Source: Amycolatopsis alba DSM 44262 (lineage in GTDB: Bacteria; Actinomycetota; Actinomycetes; Mycobacteriales; Pseudonocardiaceae). From it: a DNA stretch of 64,000 nucleotides. Position numbers and translations under genes: made by a program. The notes under the pieces are model-generated. The model did not search any database. It was not told where the DNA came from and worked only from the letters and a program-made list of their open reading frames with translations. The stretch covers positions 6,595,605 to 6,659,604 of the forward strand of contig NZ_KB913032.1 of NCBI RefSeq assembly GCF_000384215.1. The letters run 5' to 3'. Below are positions 51,547 through 59,531 of the stretch, piece by piece; the stretch's first letter is position 1, and the number at the start of each line of letters is the position of its first letter.

Positions 51547-51592
51547 CCATGAGGTGTCTCCTCGGAGCGAGTTCCGAGGAGGCACCTCATGG
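51547..51592. terminator. 20-bp-arm bidirectional terminator
   Basis: CCATGAGGTGTCTCCTCGGA (51547-51566) pairs with 51573-51592 with one G-T wobble around a 6-base loop. It lies between the convergent GH5 and sigma factor genes. Confidence 0.75.
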
Positions 51593-51596
51593 CATT

Positions 51597-52493
51597 TCAG
51601 TCGAGGGGTTCGAAGTCGAGAGCGGCGAGGCGGTCCGGGTCGGCGAGGATGTCGATCGCCGCGATCCTGCCGTCCACGACGGTGAACGCGAAGACCGTCG
51701 CCGGGACGCCGTCCTTGGTGATGACCATCCCGGCCGCGCCGTTGACCAGCGCGGGGTGCGGTACCCCGCCGTCGCCCGTCGCCCGGAACATGAGCGCCTG
51801 ACTCGCGACCGTGGCCGCCCCGCGCACGAAGCGGGAGGTCCCCGCGGGAGCCGCGCCGCCCTCGGCACGAAGGATGACGTCCGGGTCGAGTACCGAGACC
51901 AGCGCGTCGAAGTCGCCGTCCCGCGCGGCCGCGAAGAACGCGTCGACGACAGCCCGCTGACGGCCCAGATCCGCGTCCGGGACCGTCGGTGAACCTTGCA
52001 GACGACGTCGGGCACGGCTGGCGAGCTGCCGGGTCGCCGCGGAAGACCGGCCCACGATCGGCGCGATCTCGTCGAACGGCAGGGCGAACATGTCGTGCAG
52101 TACGAACGCGAGCCGCTCGGCGGGGTCCAGCGTGTCGAGCACGACCAGGAGGGCCAGTCCGACCGAGTCCGCCAGCAGGGCCTGATGCTCCGGGTCGATC
52201 CCGCCCTCGCGGCCGATGATCGGGTCGGGGAGCTGCGCGCCGACCGGGTCCTCCTGCCGCGACTTGCGCGAGCGCAGCATGTCGAGGCAGATCCGGCCGA
52301 CAACGGTGGTCAGCCAGCCGCCGAGGTTGTCCACGTCTTCGCTACCTGCCCGGCTGAGCCGCAGCCAAGCCTCCTGAACGGCGTCGTCCGCCTCGCTGAG
52401 CGAACCGAGCATCCGGTACGCCACCGCCCTCAGGTGTGTCCGGTGCCCTTCGAAGCGCCGCGCCAGCCAGTCGTGTTCGTCCACGTTCCCCAT
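51597..52493 (-). CDS. SigJ-like ECF sigma factor with SnoaL-like C-terminus (ECF41 type)
   Basis: The 298-residue product has sigma region 2 (AVAYRMLGSLSEADDAVQEAWLRL), region 4 (LDPAERLAFVLHDMFALPFDEIAPIVG, then SSAATRQLASRARRRL), and a C-terminal SnoaL-like domain (about 175-298) with NGAAGM and DPDRLAALD. In the ECF41 group this extension both restrains and is needed for activity. No anti-sigma gene is adjacent. Regulon not identified. Confidence 0.9.
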   Translation of the reverse strand: MGNVDEHDWLARRFEGHRTHLRAVAYRMLGSLSEADDAVQEAWLRLSRAGSEDVDNLGGWLTTVVGRICLDMLRSRKSRQEDPVGAQLPDPIIGREGGIDPEHQALLADSVGLALLVVLDTLDPAERLAFVLHDMFALPFDEIAPIVGRSSAATRQLASRARRRLQGSPTVPDADLGRQRAVVDAFFAAARDGDFDALVSVLDPDVILRAEGGAAPAGTSRFVRGAATVASQALMFRATGDGGVPHPALVNGAAGMVITKDGVPATVFAFTVVDGRIAAIDILADPDRLAALDFEPLD

Positions 52494-52549
52494 CCTTCAT
52501 CGCTCAGTCGTAACCCTGACGTGTGGGGGAACGAAGATGTGACAGGCCC

Positions 52550-53896
52550 TCAGCCGCGGGTGCCCGCCTCGATCGCCGGGGTGCGCATCGTGTTCGCCGC
52601 TGCGCCCACATGCGTCCCGAGGGTCAGTACGATCGCGACGGCGACGATGGCGAGGTAGAACGCGATCGTCTGGTCCGGTACGAGCCTGCCGGTCCTGGCG
52701 ACGCTGTACGGAATGACGGTGACGACAGCCGCGAGCGAGCCGAACAAGACGCCGACGATCACCAGGACGGTGCCTTCGGTGCCGACCAGCCGCAGGACCT
52801 GTGAAGGCGTCGATCCGATGAGCCGCTGCTGACCGAATTCCCGGCGTCGTCCGACGATCGCCGCCACGACGGTGTTCACCAGCATCACCGCGGCGAACAG
52901 CGCGATCATGCCGACGACGACGTAGTTCAGGGTCTCGAGGCTGCGCGCGATCTTCACCGGCGCGGTACCGGCGGCGTTCTCGATGCCCTGCAGGTACAGC
53001 GTGCCGGTCGCGATCCCGGTGAACAGGATGATCGGCACCAGCACCCCGGCGAGCTGACGGCTTCGTACGCGAAGGTGTGCCGCGGTGAGATGCCCGCTGA
53101 CGCCCGCTCGGCGTAGCGGGGCGGCCAGCACGGCGGCGATCGGGCCGAGCAACGCGGGGGAGAGGAGCGCGAAACCGATCGCGGCGAGGATCCCGCCCTG
53201 ACCACCGATCGCCATCAGCGCGGGTTCGGTTCCGGTGAACACGGTCATCGTCACCACACCGCAGCCAAGCCCGGACGCCAGCACGATCGACGCGCCGAAC
53301 ACGCGGAGCCTGCCGACCGGCCGGGTGTCCACGCCCGCCTCGCGAATCGCCTCCACCGCCCCGCGCCTGGTCACCTGGCGTGCGGCGACGACCGCGGCGG
53401 CCAAAGCCGCGAGAAGCGTGATGCCGGTACCCATCGAGACCGCGAGCGGGCCGAACCGCGCCTCCAGCCCGGCCGGTACACGCCCGGTGTCGCCGAGCAG
53501 CCCGACCAGCCACCGTCCCGCGAAGACCGACGGCACGACCGCGGTGGCCGAGGCGAGGACGGCGACGACCGCCGCCTCGCCGACGATCATCCGGCCGATC
53601 TGCGAGGGCGTCGCACCGGCGGTCTTGAGCAACGCCATTTCCGGAGCGCGCTGCCGGATCAGCAGTGACAGCGTCGAGAGGGTCGCGAACAGGACGATCA
53701 CCAGACCCCAGCCGCCGACCACGCTCGCCATGATCAGCAGTGTCTTCCCGGCTTCCGGGCCTGCGGCCGTCCGGGTGTCCATAAGGGACGCGAACGTCAT
53801 CAGGATCGTGGCGCCGAGGAACAACGCGACGAAGCTCGCGATGAACCCGGCCGGACGACGGCGAAGCGACGAGAAAACGAGTTTGGTCGCGATCAT
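52550..53896 (-). CDS. FtsX-like ABC transporter permease (orphan)
   Basis: The 448-residue product has two FtsX-like halves, each with four membrane helices and a cytoplasmic ...RRREFGQQRLIGSTPSQV- or RQRAPEMALLKTAGATPSQI-type segment, which couples to the ATPase. No ABC ATPase gene is next to it on either side; GTP/lipoprotein-export-type systems normally have one. It may use an ATPase encoded elsewhere. Confidence 0.85.
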   Translation of the reverse strand: MIATKLVFSSLRRRPAGFIASFVALFLGATILMTFASLMDTRTAAGPEAGKTLLIMASVVGGWGLVIVLFATLSTLSLLIRQRAPEMALLKTAGATPSQIGRMIVGEAAVVAVLASATAVVPSVFAGRWLVGLLGDTGRVPAGLEARFGPLAVSMGTGITLLAALAAAVVAARQVTRRGAVEAIREAGVDTRPVGRLRVFGASIVLASGLGCGVVTMTVFTGTEPALMAIGGQGGILAAIGFALLSPALLGPIAAVLAAPLRRAGVSGHLTAAHLRVRSRQLAGVLVPIILFTGIATGTLYLQGIENAAGTAPVKIARSLETLNYVVVGMIALFAAVMLVNTVVAAIVGRRREFGQQRLIGSTPSQVLRLVGTEGTVLVIVGVLFGSLAAVVTVIPYSVARTGRLVPDQTIAFYLAIVAVAIVLTLGTHVGAAANTMRTPAIEAGTRG

Positions 53897-53990
53897 GCGG
53901 ACGGCCCTCCCCAGGGGTTTGCCGCCAGGTTAGGGAGAGAGGAGGGCGCCGGACAGGGGACAGGCCCCCGTATGCGAGGTGGGGGTGGCC

Positions 53991-55025
53991 CTACCGTTTC
54001 GGGTAGCCACCGTCGACCTCCTTCACCGGCTTGTGCGGGAACCGGCGCTCGGCGTAGGCCTTCGCCGCCGAACCCTCCCGCACGTACAGGGTCTCCACCT
54101 TGTCCTGCAACGGTTTCACCACGGTCCCGAGGAACCCCCGGCGGTCGTCGAGGTAGGGCCCGAGCACGTCCTCGCCCGCCGGGCAGACGGCCATGCAGTA
54201 CGCGGCCTTGTAGTTCGGCTTGAACGCGAGGCTCTGCCACATCGACACGTTCTCCGAGTCGGTCACCCGCGACCGGAAGTCGGCGGCGTCCTCGCTGTCG
54301 GCCACGGTCTGGACCCAGTCGGTGAAGCCGCTCATGAACTCGCGGTAATTGTGCGTCGAGCAGGCGAGGAAGTCGAATTCGCCGGTCTTCGAGATCGCCC
54401 CGATCGGACAGGCCGCGACGCACAGTTTGCATTCGAGGCAAGGGTTGTAGTCGAGGGCTTCGCCGTGGGCGGACACCTCGGCGTCGACCAGCAATGTCGC
54501 CAGGAGCACGAAGTTGCCGAACTTCGGGTGGATCACGTTGCGGTGCAGTCCCATGGCGCCGAGCCCGGCCGCGACGGCGACCGTCTTGTGCGCGACCACC
54601 CAGATCCGGCCGGGATAGTTCTCCATCTCCATCGGGAACGTCGCCGACGGATTGATCGCGCGGTATCCGGCGTCCTGCAGTTCACGGACGATCGTGTGAC
54701 CTGCCTCGTTGATGATCTCGCCGCTGCGATGGAACTCCTGATTCGCCACGCTGCGCGCGGGGGAGCGGACGTCGTCGCGGTTCATCCGCACCACGAGCGA
54801 GACCAGGGTCTTGGTCCCCGGCAGCGCTCGCAGGACGTGCTCGCGTTCGCCCGCCAGATCCGGATGATCGAGCGAGACGGCCGCCGCGTCGTCGGCACCG
54901 GCGGCGAGACAGATCTCCTTGAGCCAGGCCGCGTCGATCATCGGCGACGGTTTGTCGCGTGGGTTGGCGAGCACGGCCTGTACGGACGGATGGCCTGCCA
55001 GTTTCTTGGGGAGCCGGTCGGTCAC
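53991..55025 (-). CDS. Two-cluster 4Fe-4S protein (QueG/reductive-dehalogenase-like)
   Basis: The 344-residue product has two 4Fe-4S sites: PCLECKLCVAACPIGAI (CxxCxxCxxxCP, about 220-236) and AAYCMAVCPAGE near residue 300, the pattern of QueG and reductive dehalogenase iron-sulfur domains. The N-terminal part is a cobalamin-binding-like or unknown domain. GTG start in a 4-base overlap with the thiolase stop, so the two are coupled. An electron-transfer role is inferred. Confidence 0.8.
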   Translation of the reverse strand: MTDRLPKKLAGHPSVQAVLANPRDKPSPMIDAAWLKEICLAAGADDAAAVSLDHPDLAGEREHVLRALPGTKTLVSLVVRMNRDDVRSPARSVANQEFHRSGEIINEAGHTIVRELQDAGYRAINPSATFPMEMENYPGRIWVVAHKTVAVAAGLGAMGLHRNVIHPKFGNFVLLATLLVDAEVSAHGEALDYNPCLECKLCVAACPIGAISKTGEFDFLACSTHNYREFMSGFTDWVQTVADSEDAADFRSRVTDSENVSMWQSLAFKPNYKAAYCMAVCPAGEDVLGPYLDDRRGFLGTVVKPLQDKVETLYVREGSAAKAYAERRFPHKPVKEVDGGYPKR

Positions 55026-56203
55026 AACGCCTCCAGGATGGTCGCGTTGGCCTGGCCGCCGCCTTCGCACATCGCCTGCAGGCCGTACCGGGCGCCGTGG
55101 TGGTGCAGCGCGTTGACCAGGGTGCCCATCAGCCGGGTTCCGCTCGCGCCGAGGGGATGGCCCAGCGCGATCGCGCCACCGTGGACGTTGACCTTGGCCG
55201 GATCGGCCCCCGTCTCCTGCTGCCACGCGAGCACGACACTGGCGAACGCCTCGTTGATCTCGAACAGGTCGATGTCCGCCAGTCGCAGCCCCGCGCGCCG
55301 GAGCACCTTCTCCGTCGCAGGGATGACGCCGGTGAGCATGAGCAGCGGGTCGGATCCGGTGACGGCGAAACTGTGCAGGCGGGCGCGGGGCCGGAGACCC
55401 AGCCGGGCCGCGGTCTCGCTGGAGGTGATGAGCACGGCGGAGGCACCGTCGTTGATCGGGCTGCTGTTGCCCGCGGTCACCGACCAGTCGATCTGCGGGA
55501 ATCGCTCGGCCACGGCCGGGTCCTGGAACGCGGGGCGCAGCTTGGCGAGTGTTTCGAGATCGGTGCCAGGCCGGATGGACTGGTCGGTGGACACCAGGCC
55601 TGACGGTGTCTCGATCGGCACGAGCTGGCTGGCGAACCTCCCGAGCTCGTGCGCCCGCGCCGCCTTCCGATGCGAAGACACGGCGAACTCGTCCATCGCC
55701 TCGCGGGTGAGCGACCACTTGGCGGCGATGAGTTCCGCGCTGACTCCTTGTGGCACCAGGCCTTCCGGATAGCGCTCCGCGACGCCGGGGCCGAGGGGAT
55801 CGGTGCCGGGCAGCACGTTCGACCACATCGGGACGCGGCTCATGGACTCGACGCCACAGGCGATGACGACGTCGTACGCGCCGGCCATCACGCCCTGCGC
55901 GGCGAAGTGCACGGCTTGCTGGCTGCTCCCGCACTGCCGGTCGACGGTGGTCGCGGGCACGCTTTCCGGCAGCCCGGCCGCGAGCGCCGCCCACCGCGTG
56001 ACGTTCTGGGCCTGTTCGCCGACCTGATCGACCGCGCCCCCGATGACGTCGTCGATCAGGGCCGGGTCGATCCCGTTGCGTTCGACCAGCGCACGCAACG
56101 TGTGGGCGAGCAGTTGGACCGGATGGACCTCGTGCAGGGCTCCGCCGGGCTTGCCCTTGCCGATCGGGGTACGGACGGCGTCGACGATGACCGCGTCGTG
56201 CAC
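55022..56203 (-). CDS. Acetyl-CoA acetyltransferase (thiolase)
   Basis: The 393-residue product has all thiolase active-site motifs: Cys in VDRQCGSSQQAV (about 91), NEAF (about 312), GHPLGASGTR (His about 343) and CEGGGQ (Cys about 380). It either condenses or cleaves acyl-CoAs. It is the first gene of an operon with the 4Fe-4S protein; a divergent HxlR gene and a strong palindrome lie immediately upstream. Confidence 0.93.
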   Translation of the reverse strand: MHDAVIVDAVRTPIGKGKPGGALHEVHPVQLLAHTLRALVERNGIDPALIDDVIGGAVDQVGEQAQNVTRWAALAAGLPESVPATTVDRQCGSSQQAVHFAAQGVMAGAYDVVIACGVESMSRVPMWSNVLPGTDPLGPGVAERYPEGLVPQGVSAELIAAKWSLTREAMDEFAVSSHRKAARAHELGRFASQLVPIETPSGLVSTDQSIRPGTDLETLAKLRPAFQDPAVAERFPQIDWSVTAGNSSPINDGASAVLITSSETAARLGLRPRARLHSFAVTGSDPLLMLTGVIPATEKVLRRAGLRLADIDLFEINEAFASVVLAWQQETGADPAKVNVHGGAIALGHPLGASGTRLMGTLVNALHHHGARYGLQAMCEGGGQANATILEAL

Positions 56204-56217
56204 GGCTGCCTCCAGAA

Positions 56218-56240
56218 GTGAGTTGGGATCTCCAACTCAC
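56218..56240. promoter_or_regulatory. HxlR operator between thiolase and HxlR genes
   Basis: GTGAGTTGG (56218-56226), five bases, CCAACTCAC (56232-56240): perfect complements. It begins 15 bp before the thiolase start. A weaker copy with AGTGGG...CTCACT spans 56251-56275 and covers the -35 region of the HxlR gene. Confidence 0.8.
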
Positions 56241-56256
56241 TGTGGCATCGAGTGGG

Positions 56257-56286
56257 TTGGAAATCAAGACTCACTGGGTTTACGCT
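56257..56286 (+). promoter_or_regulatory. Leaderless promoter of the HxlR gene
   Basis: TTGGAA (56257-56262), 18 bp, TACGCT (56281-56286), then 6 bp to the ATG at 56293. Confidence 0.5.
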
Positions 56287-56292
56287 GGTCGC

Positions 56293-56739
56293 ATGACCGA
56301 AGGACCGAGGGACTGCTCGATCGCCAACGCGATGGAGGTGATCGGGGAGCGCTGGAGCCTGCTCGCGCTGCGCGAGGTGTTCTTCGGGGCGCGGCGGTTC
56401 GACCAGATCGTCCGCAACACCGGGGCGAGCCGCGACATCCTGACCGCGCGGCTGCGCAAGCTCGTCGAGGCGGGAATCCTCGAAAAACGGCTCTACGAGG
56501 AGCATCCGCCGCGCTACGAGTACGTGCTCACCGAGGCGGGGCACGCCCTCCACCATGTGCTGCTGAACCTCATGTCGTGGGGCGACCGGTATGTCACGGT
56601 AGGGCCGCCGCCGACGGTGTGGCGCCATGCGTGCGGCGAGGAGCTCGCGCCGGAGACGGTGTGCGCGCACTGCCGCGAACCGTTGCGCGAGAAGGACATG
56701 ACGCTGGTGCGGAGCAGCCGGCGCGCTCGCGGCTCGTGA
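56293..56739 (+). CDS. HxlR-family regulator
   Basis: The 148-residue product begins with the HxlR core: DCSIANAMEVIGERWSLLALREVFFGARRFDQI, then SRDILTARLRKLVEAGIL and a wing. A C-terminal zinc-ribbon-like Cys set follows (HACGEELAPETVCAHC). It probably controls the divergent thiolase operon and itself. The stop TGA falls inside the left end of a palindromic repeat. Confidence 0.88.
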   Translation: MTEGPRDCSIANAMEVIGERWSLLALREVFFGARRFDQIVRNTGASRDILTARLRKLVEAGILEKRLYEEHPPRYEYVLTEAGHALHHVLLNLMSWGDRYVTVGPPPTVWRHACGEELAPETVCAHCREPLREKDMTLVRSSRRARGS

Positions 56740-56821
56740 GTTGGCCCCAGCAGTCCGTGAAGGCCTCCTTGAGGGACTCTGAGTCCCTCAAGGAGGCCTT
56801 CACGGACTTGCCACTCACGAG
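56733..56821. repeat. 89-bp palindromic element (copy 3) joining two stop codons
   Basis: It begins CTCGTGAGT (56733-56741), holds the GTGAAGG hairpin (56755-56804, 22-bp arms), and ends CCACTCACGAG (56811-56821). It fills the whole gap between the HxlR stop and the convergent DUF2867 gene stop, which is 4 bp further on. It probably acts as a bidirectional terminator. Confidence 0.75.
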
Positions 56822-56824
56822 ACT

Positions 56825-57400
56825 TCAGGTGGTTTTCCACTCCCGTGCGATCATTCGCATGAGCGCCGGATAGATGATCAGGTACCGGAACGGTTTGATG
56901 AATCCCATGTACGCCCGGCCGAACAGGCCGTTGGGTTTGACCAGGACCGCCATCTGACCGCGATACCGGCCCGGCTCGTCCTCGATCCAAGCGATGTGCA
57001 GGACGCCGTGCATGGTCCGGTTCGCCATCTCGGCGGCGAACTCATCGTCGAGCCGGTAGAGCGGAGTGAACGGCATCCAGTCCTCATCCGGGCCGGTGGG
57101 TGTGTCGCGGAGGTCTTCGGGCAACCTGTCGCGGAGTGATTCCACCCGCGTGTCGAGACCTGAGTTCGGTTTGTCCAGCCCGAGCAGTCCGCCGAGCTTC
57201 CAGCGCAGCGCCCACAGTGCCCGGACGGGGAGTGGTGTCCCCTTCGCGAGGTCGCCTGCCGAGAACTGCGTCACCAGCTTGTCGAAATCATCGGGTCCGC
57301 CGGGTGTTTCCAGTGCCCAGACGTCTTCGAGGTCGAAGCCCCCGGCGATTTCGTGGATCCGCCAGGAGCGCGTGGTGTGGGCCGTGTCCGCGAGTTTCAT
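56825..57400 (-). CDS. DUF2867 family protein
   Basis: The 191-residue product fits DUF2867 (SRPBCC-like): WRIHEIAGGFDLEDVWALETPGG near the start, with AWIEDEPGRYRGQMAVLVKPNGLFGRAYMGFIKPFR near the end. Function unknown. It overlaps the upstream monooxygenase by 4 bp (ATGA), forming an operon. Confidence 0.82.
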   Translation of the reverse strand: MKLADTAHTTRSWRIHEIAGGFDLEDVWALETPGGPDDFDKLVTQFSAGDLAKGTPLPVRALWALRWKLGGLLGLDKPNSGLDTRVESLRDRLPEDLRDTPTGPDEDWMPFTPLYRLDDEFAAEMANRTMHGVLHIAWIEDEPGRYRGQMAVLVKPNGLFGRAYMGFIKPFRYLIIYPALMRMIAREWKTT

Positions 57401-57681
57401 GCCGACACCAGCTGGACGATCTCGCGCGGGCGGACCTCACGGTCGTCGAAGGCGACGTCCACGTCCGCTGTGCCCAGTGCTTGCATCGAAGCCGCCTGTG
57501 CCGACTCGGATTCCCAGTGCACGATCGACACCACGGCGTCGCCGTCGGCGGTGACCCAGCACTCGGCGCCGAGGCAGCCCGGAGTGGAGCGCAGGACGTC
57601 CGCGACTCGCTGGACTCGCGAGACGAATTCGCTGTGATGGTCGGCGTGCGGGTAATGCGTTGCCACGAATCCGACAGTCAT
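57397..57681 (-). CDS. Antibiotic-biosynthesis-monooxygenase-like (ABM) protein
   Basis: The 94-residue ferredoxin-like fold of the ABM/dimeric alpha-beta barrel type: FVATHYPHADHHSEFVSRVQRV and then VSIVHWESESAQAAS. Members are cofactorless oxygenases or heme-degrading enzymes. The ATG at 57681 is preferred over one 30 bp upstream. It is coupled to the DUF2867 gene and divergent from TetR. Confidence 0.75.
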   Translation of the reverse strand: MTVGFVATHYPHADHHSEFVSRVQRVADVLRSTPGCLGAECWVTADGDAVVSIVHWESESAQAASMQALGTADVDVAFDDREVRPREIVQLVSA

Positions 57682-57712
57682 GTCGTTGTTCCTCCCAGTG
57701 AACTCCGCCATC

Positions 57713-57728
57713 TATACGGTAGCGTATA
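57713..57728. promoter_or_regulatory. TetR operator in the ABM/TetR gap
   Basis: TATACG (57713-57718), GTAG, CGTATA (57723-57728) is a perfect palindrome in the 91-bp gap, about 32 bp from the ABM start, where the minus-strand -10 region would lie. Confidence 0.65.
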
Positions 57729-57760
57729 TATCGTCGTCGTGGTGCCGGGGTGACGGGGGA

Positions 57761-57766
57761 TACGGT
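57761..57766 (+). promoter_or_regulatory. -10 box of the TetR gene, leaderless
   Basis: TACGGT, 6 bp before the ATG at 57773. Confidence 0.4.
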
Positions 57767-57772
57767 GATCAC

Positions 57773-58339
57773 ATGGCCGCCGAAACCCGGACCCCGCCGA
57801 ACGCCTGGATCGACGCGGGACTGCTCGCCCTCGCCGCCGGAGGCCCCGGCGCCGTTCGCGTCGAGGCGCTCGCGAAAGCCCTGGGTGTCACCAAGGGCGG
57901 CTTCTACGGCCATTTCGCGGACAGGGGCGCACTGCTCGAAGAAATGCTCGCCACCTGGGAGCGGATGAGTACCGATCTGCTGTTCGAAACCGTCGAGCGC
58001 GGAGGCGGCGACGCCAGGGCGAAGATCCGGCGCGCGGGCCTGCTCGCCGGCGACCGCCTGCTGCCGATCGACCTCGCGATCCGCGACTGGGCCCGGCGCG
58101 ACCCGGTGGTGGCCGAACGGCTCCGGCGGGTCGACAACCAGCGGATGGATTACCTGCGCTCACTCATGCGCGAGATCTTCGCCGACGAGGACGAGGTCGA
58201 AGCCCGCTGCCTGCTCGCGTTTTCGCTGCTGGTCGGCAAACACTTCATGGCCGCGGACCACGGCGGTCGCAGCCGGGACGCGGTCACCGAGCTGGCCGGG
58301 AGCCTGATTCTCGGCGGCGGGCCCGGACATGACAGCTGA
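57773..58339 (+). CDS. TetR-family regulator
   Basis: The 188-residue product has a TetR helix-turn-helix (LLALAAGGPGAVRVEALAKALGV, TKGGFYGHFADRGALL). It is divergent from the ABM/DUF2867 operon and probably represses it through the TATACG palindrome. It overlaps the following gene by 11 bp. Confidence 0.88.
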   Translation: MAAETRTPPNAWIDAGLLALAAGGPGAVRVEALAKALGVTKGGFYGHFADRGALLEEMLATWERMSTDLLFETVERGGGDARAKIRRAGLLAGDRLLPIDLAIRDWARRDPVVAERLRRVDNQRMDYLRSLMREIFADEDEVEARCLLAFSLLVGKHFMAADHGGRSRDAVTELAGSLILGGGPGHDS

Positions 58340-58793
58340 AGCGGGACAGCGGCTCCTTGCTTGCCTGCGCGAGCTTCAGGAGACCACCACGTGGACGGTC
58401 GACGTCACCGGGCCGAGGTGGCGGCTAGGAGGGGCGACCTGGCAGGCCGCCGTGGACGTCGAACCGCGGCGCTACCTCGGGCTGGCGTTCGAGGCGCTGG
58501 ACCCCGTGACCGGCAAGCGCGCCACCTATGACATCGACACCGATCTGTACGACCTGTCGCAGGACAAGTACCGCGAGTTCGCGGGGGAGATCGAACGCGA
58601 CATCATCGAATTCCTCGGCAACCTGAAGAAGAAAGCCGTACTGCGCGGGAACAGCGGATCGAAGTTCGTGCTCGTCTTCCCCCTGGACGGCTCCTGCGTT
58701 CGGGTCGTCCAGGGCCGCTTCATGTCCAGCGGGTCCTCACATCCAGATCCGGCCGCGGCGCGGATCGGCGGTGACTACGTCCCGGTCGAATGA
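58329..58793 (+). CDS. Hypothetical protein downstream of TetR
   Basis: The 154-residue product has no signal or membrane segment. It is an alpha/beta protein with WTVDVTGPRWRLGGATW, then FEALDPVTGKRATYDIDTDLYDL and KFVLVFPLDGSCVRVVQGRF. No family was recognised. The start overlaps the TetR stop by 11 bp, so it may be cotranscribed with it. It converges on a DHFR-like gene, with a 19-bp overlap. Confidence 0.6.
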   Translation: MTAEAGQRLLACLRELQETTTWTVDVTGPRWRLGGATWQAAVDVEPRRYLGLAFEALDPVTGKRATYDIDTDLYDLSQDKYREFAGEIERDIIEFLGNLKKKAVLRGNSGSKFVLVFPLDGSCVRVVQGRFMSSGSSHPDPAAARIGGDYVPVE

Positions 58794-59362
58794 CGAGCCG
58801 GTGCACTCTCGTACCTGGTCAGGACCACCCCGCCGGGAAACGTCCGCGTCTCGACCAGGTTCAGGTTCGCCCGGCTGTCAAGCGTCGTGAAGAACGGTGT
58901 GCCGCTACCCACCAGGACCGGATGGGTGACGACCTCGTACTCGTCGACCAGCCCTGCCCGCATGGCCGCTCCGGCGAGCGTCGCACCGCCGACCCTCATC
59001 GGCCCGCCGTCCTCGGCCTTGAGCCGGGTGATCTCGGCGATCGCGTCGCCGGTCACCACACGGGTGTCCCAGTCGGCCTTGTCGATCGTCCTGGAGGAGA
59101 ACACCACCTTCGGCGTTTCCCGCCAGTTCCGCGCGAACTCGATCTCCGCCGTGGTGGCGCCCGGCCGCTGGTCACCTGTCGGCCAGTGGGAACTCATCGT
59201 CTCCCACAGCCTGCGCCCGTACAGGAACAGGTCGATCGCCTGCTCCCGCTCGAGCCACCACTGGAACAGCTCGTCACTCGACGCGCCCCAGCCGATGTCA
59301 CCATCGGTCGCGGCGATGTAGCCGTCCAGGCTGAGGTTCATGCCGTAGATCAGTTTCCGCAT
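58775..59362 (-). CDS. RibD-C/dihydrofolate reductase-like protein
   Basis: The 195-residue product has LSLDGYIAATDGDIGW, FLYGRRLWETM, FSSRT, and MRVGGATLAGAAMRAGLVDEYEVVTHPVLVGSG, typical of actinobacterial RibD_C/DHFR-like reductases (YyaP/YwjB group). It uses NADPH; the substrate is unknown. Confidence 0.9.
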   Translation of the reverse strand: MRKLIYGMNLSLDGYIAATDGDIGWGASSDELFQWWLEREQAIDLFLYGRRLWETMSSHWPTGDQRPGATTAEIEFARNWRETPKVVFSSRTIDKADWDTRVVTGDAIAEITRLKAEDGGPMRVGGATLAGAAMRAGLVDEYEVVTHPVLVGSGTPFFTTLDSRANLNLVETRTFPGGVVLTRYESAPARHSTGT

Positions 59363-59384
59363 GGCGCCATCCTTCAGGCAGCCC

Positions 59385-59531
59385 TCAGTCGTCGTCCTCT
59401 TCGGGTGTCGTCGGGACCTGCTTGCGCGCGACGTAGATGAGCAGCCCGATGATCACCACGGGGCCGACGAAGATGAGGATCTCGTCCCAGCCGCCCTGGT
59501 GCATCATCATCACCCGCGCCGCGATGGTCAT
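59385..59531 (-). CDS. 48-residue single-pass membrane protein
   Basis: A small gene: an ATG at 59529-59531 overlaps the previous stop (ATGA), and the product runs MTIAARVMMMHQGGWDEILI onward with one membrane helix (about 18-35), then a short basic stretch and an acidic end (PEEDDD). Its length is below common gene-calling limits. The 4-base overlap and clear helix support it. It is the last gene of the cupredoxin-like/polytopic operon. Confidence 0.7.
   Translation of the reverse strand: MTIAARVMMMHQGGWDEILIFVGPVVIIGLLIYVARKQVPTTPEEDDD

Noticed and set aside
53991..56267. One 758-residue product covering iron-sulfur protein and thiolase region
   Set aside because: The upstream part is the shadow of the thiolase gene in another frame; the real iron-sulfur gene starts at 55025.
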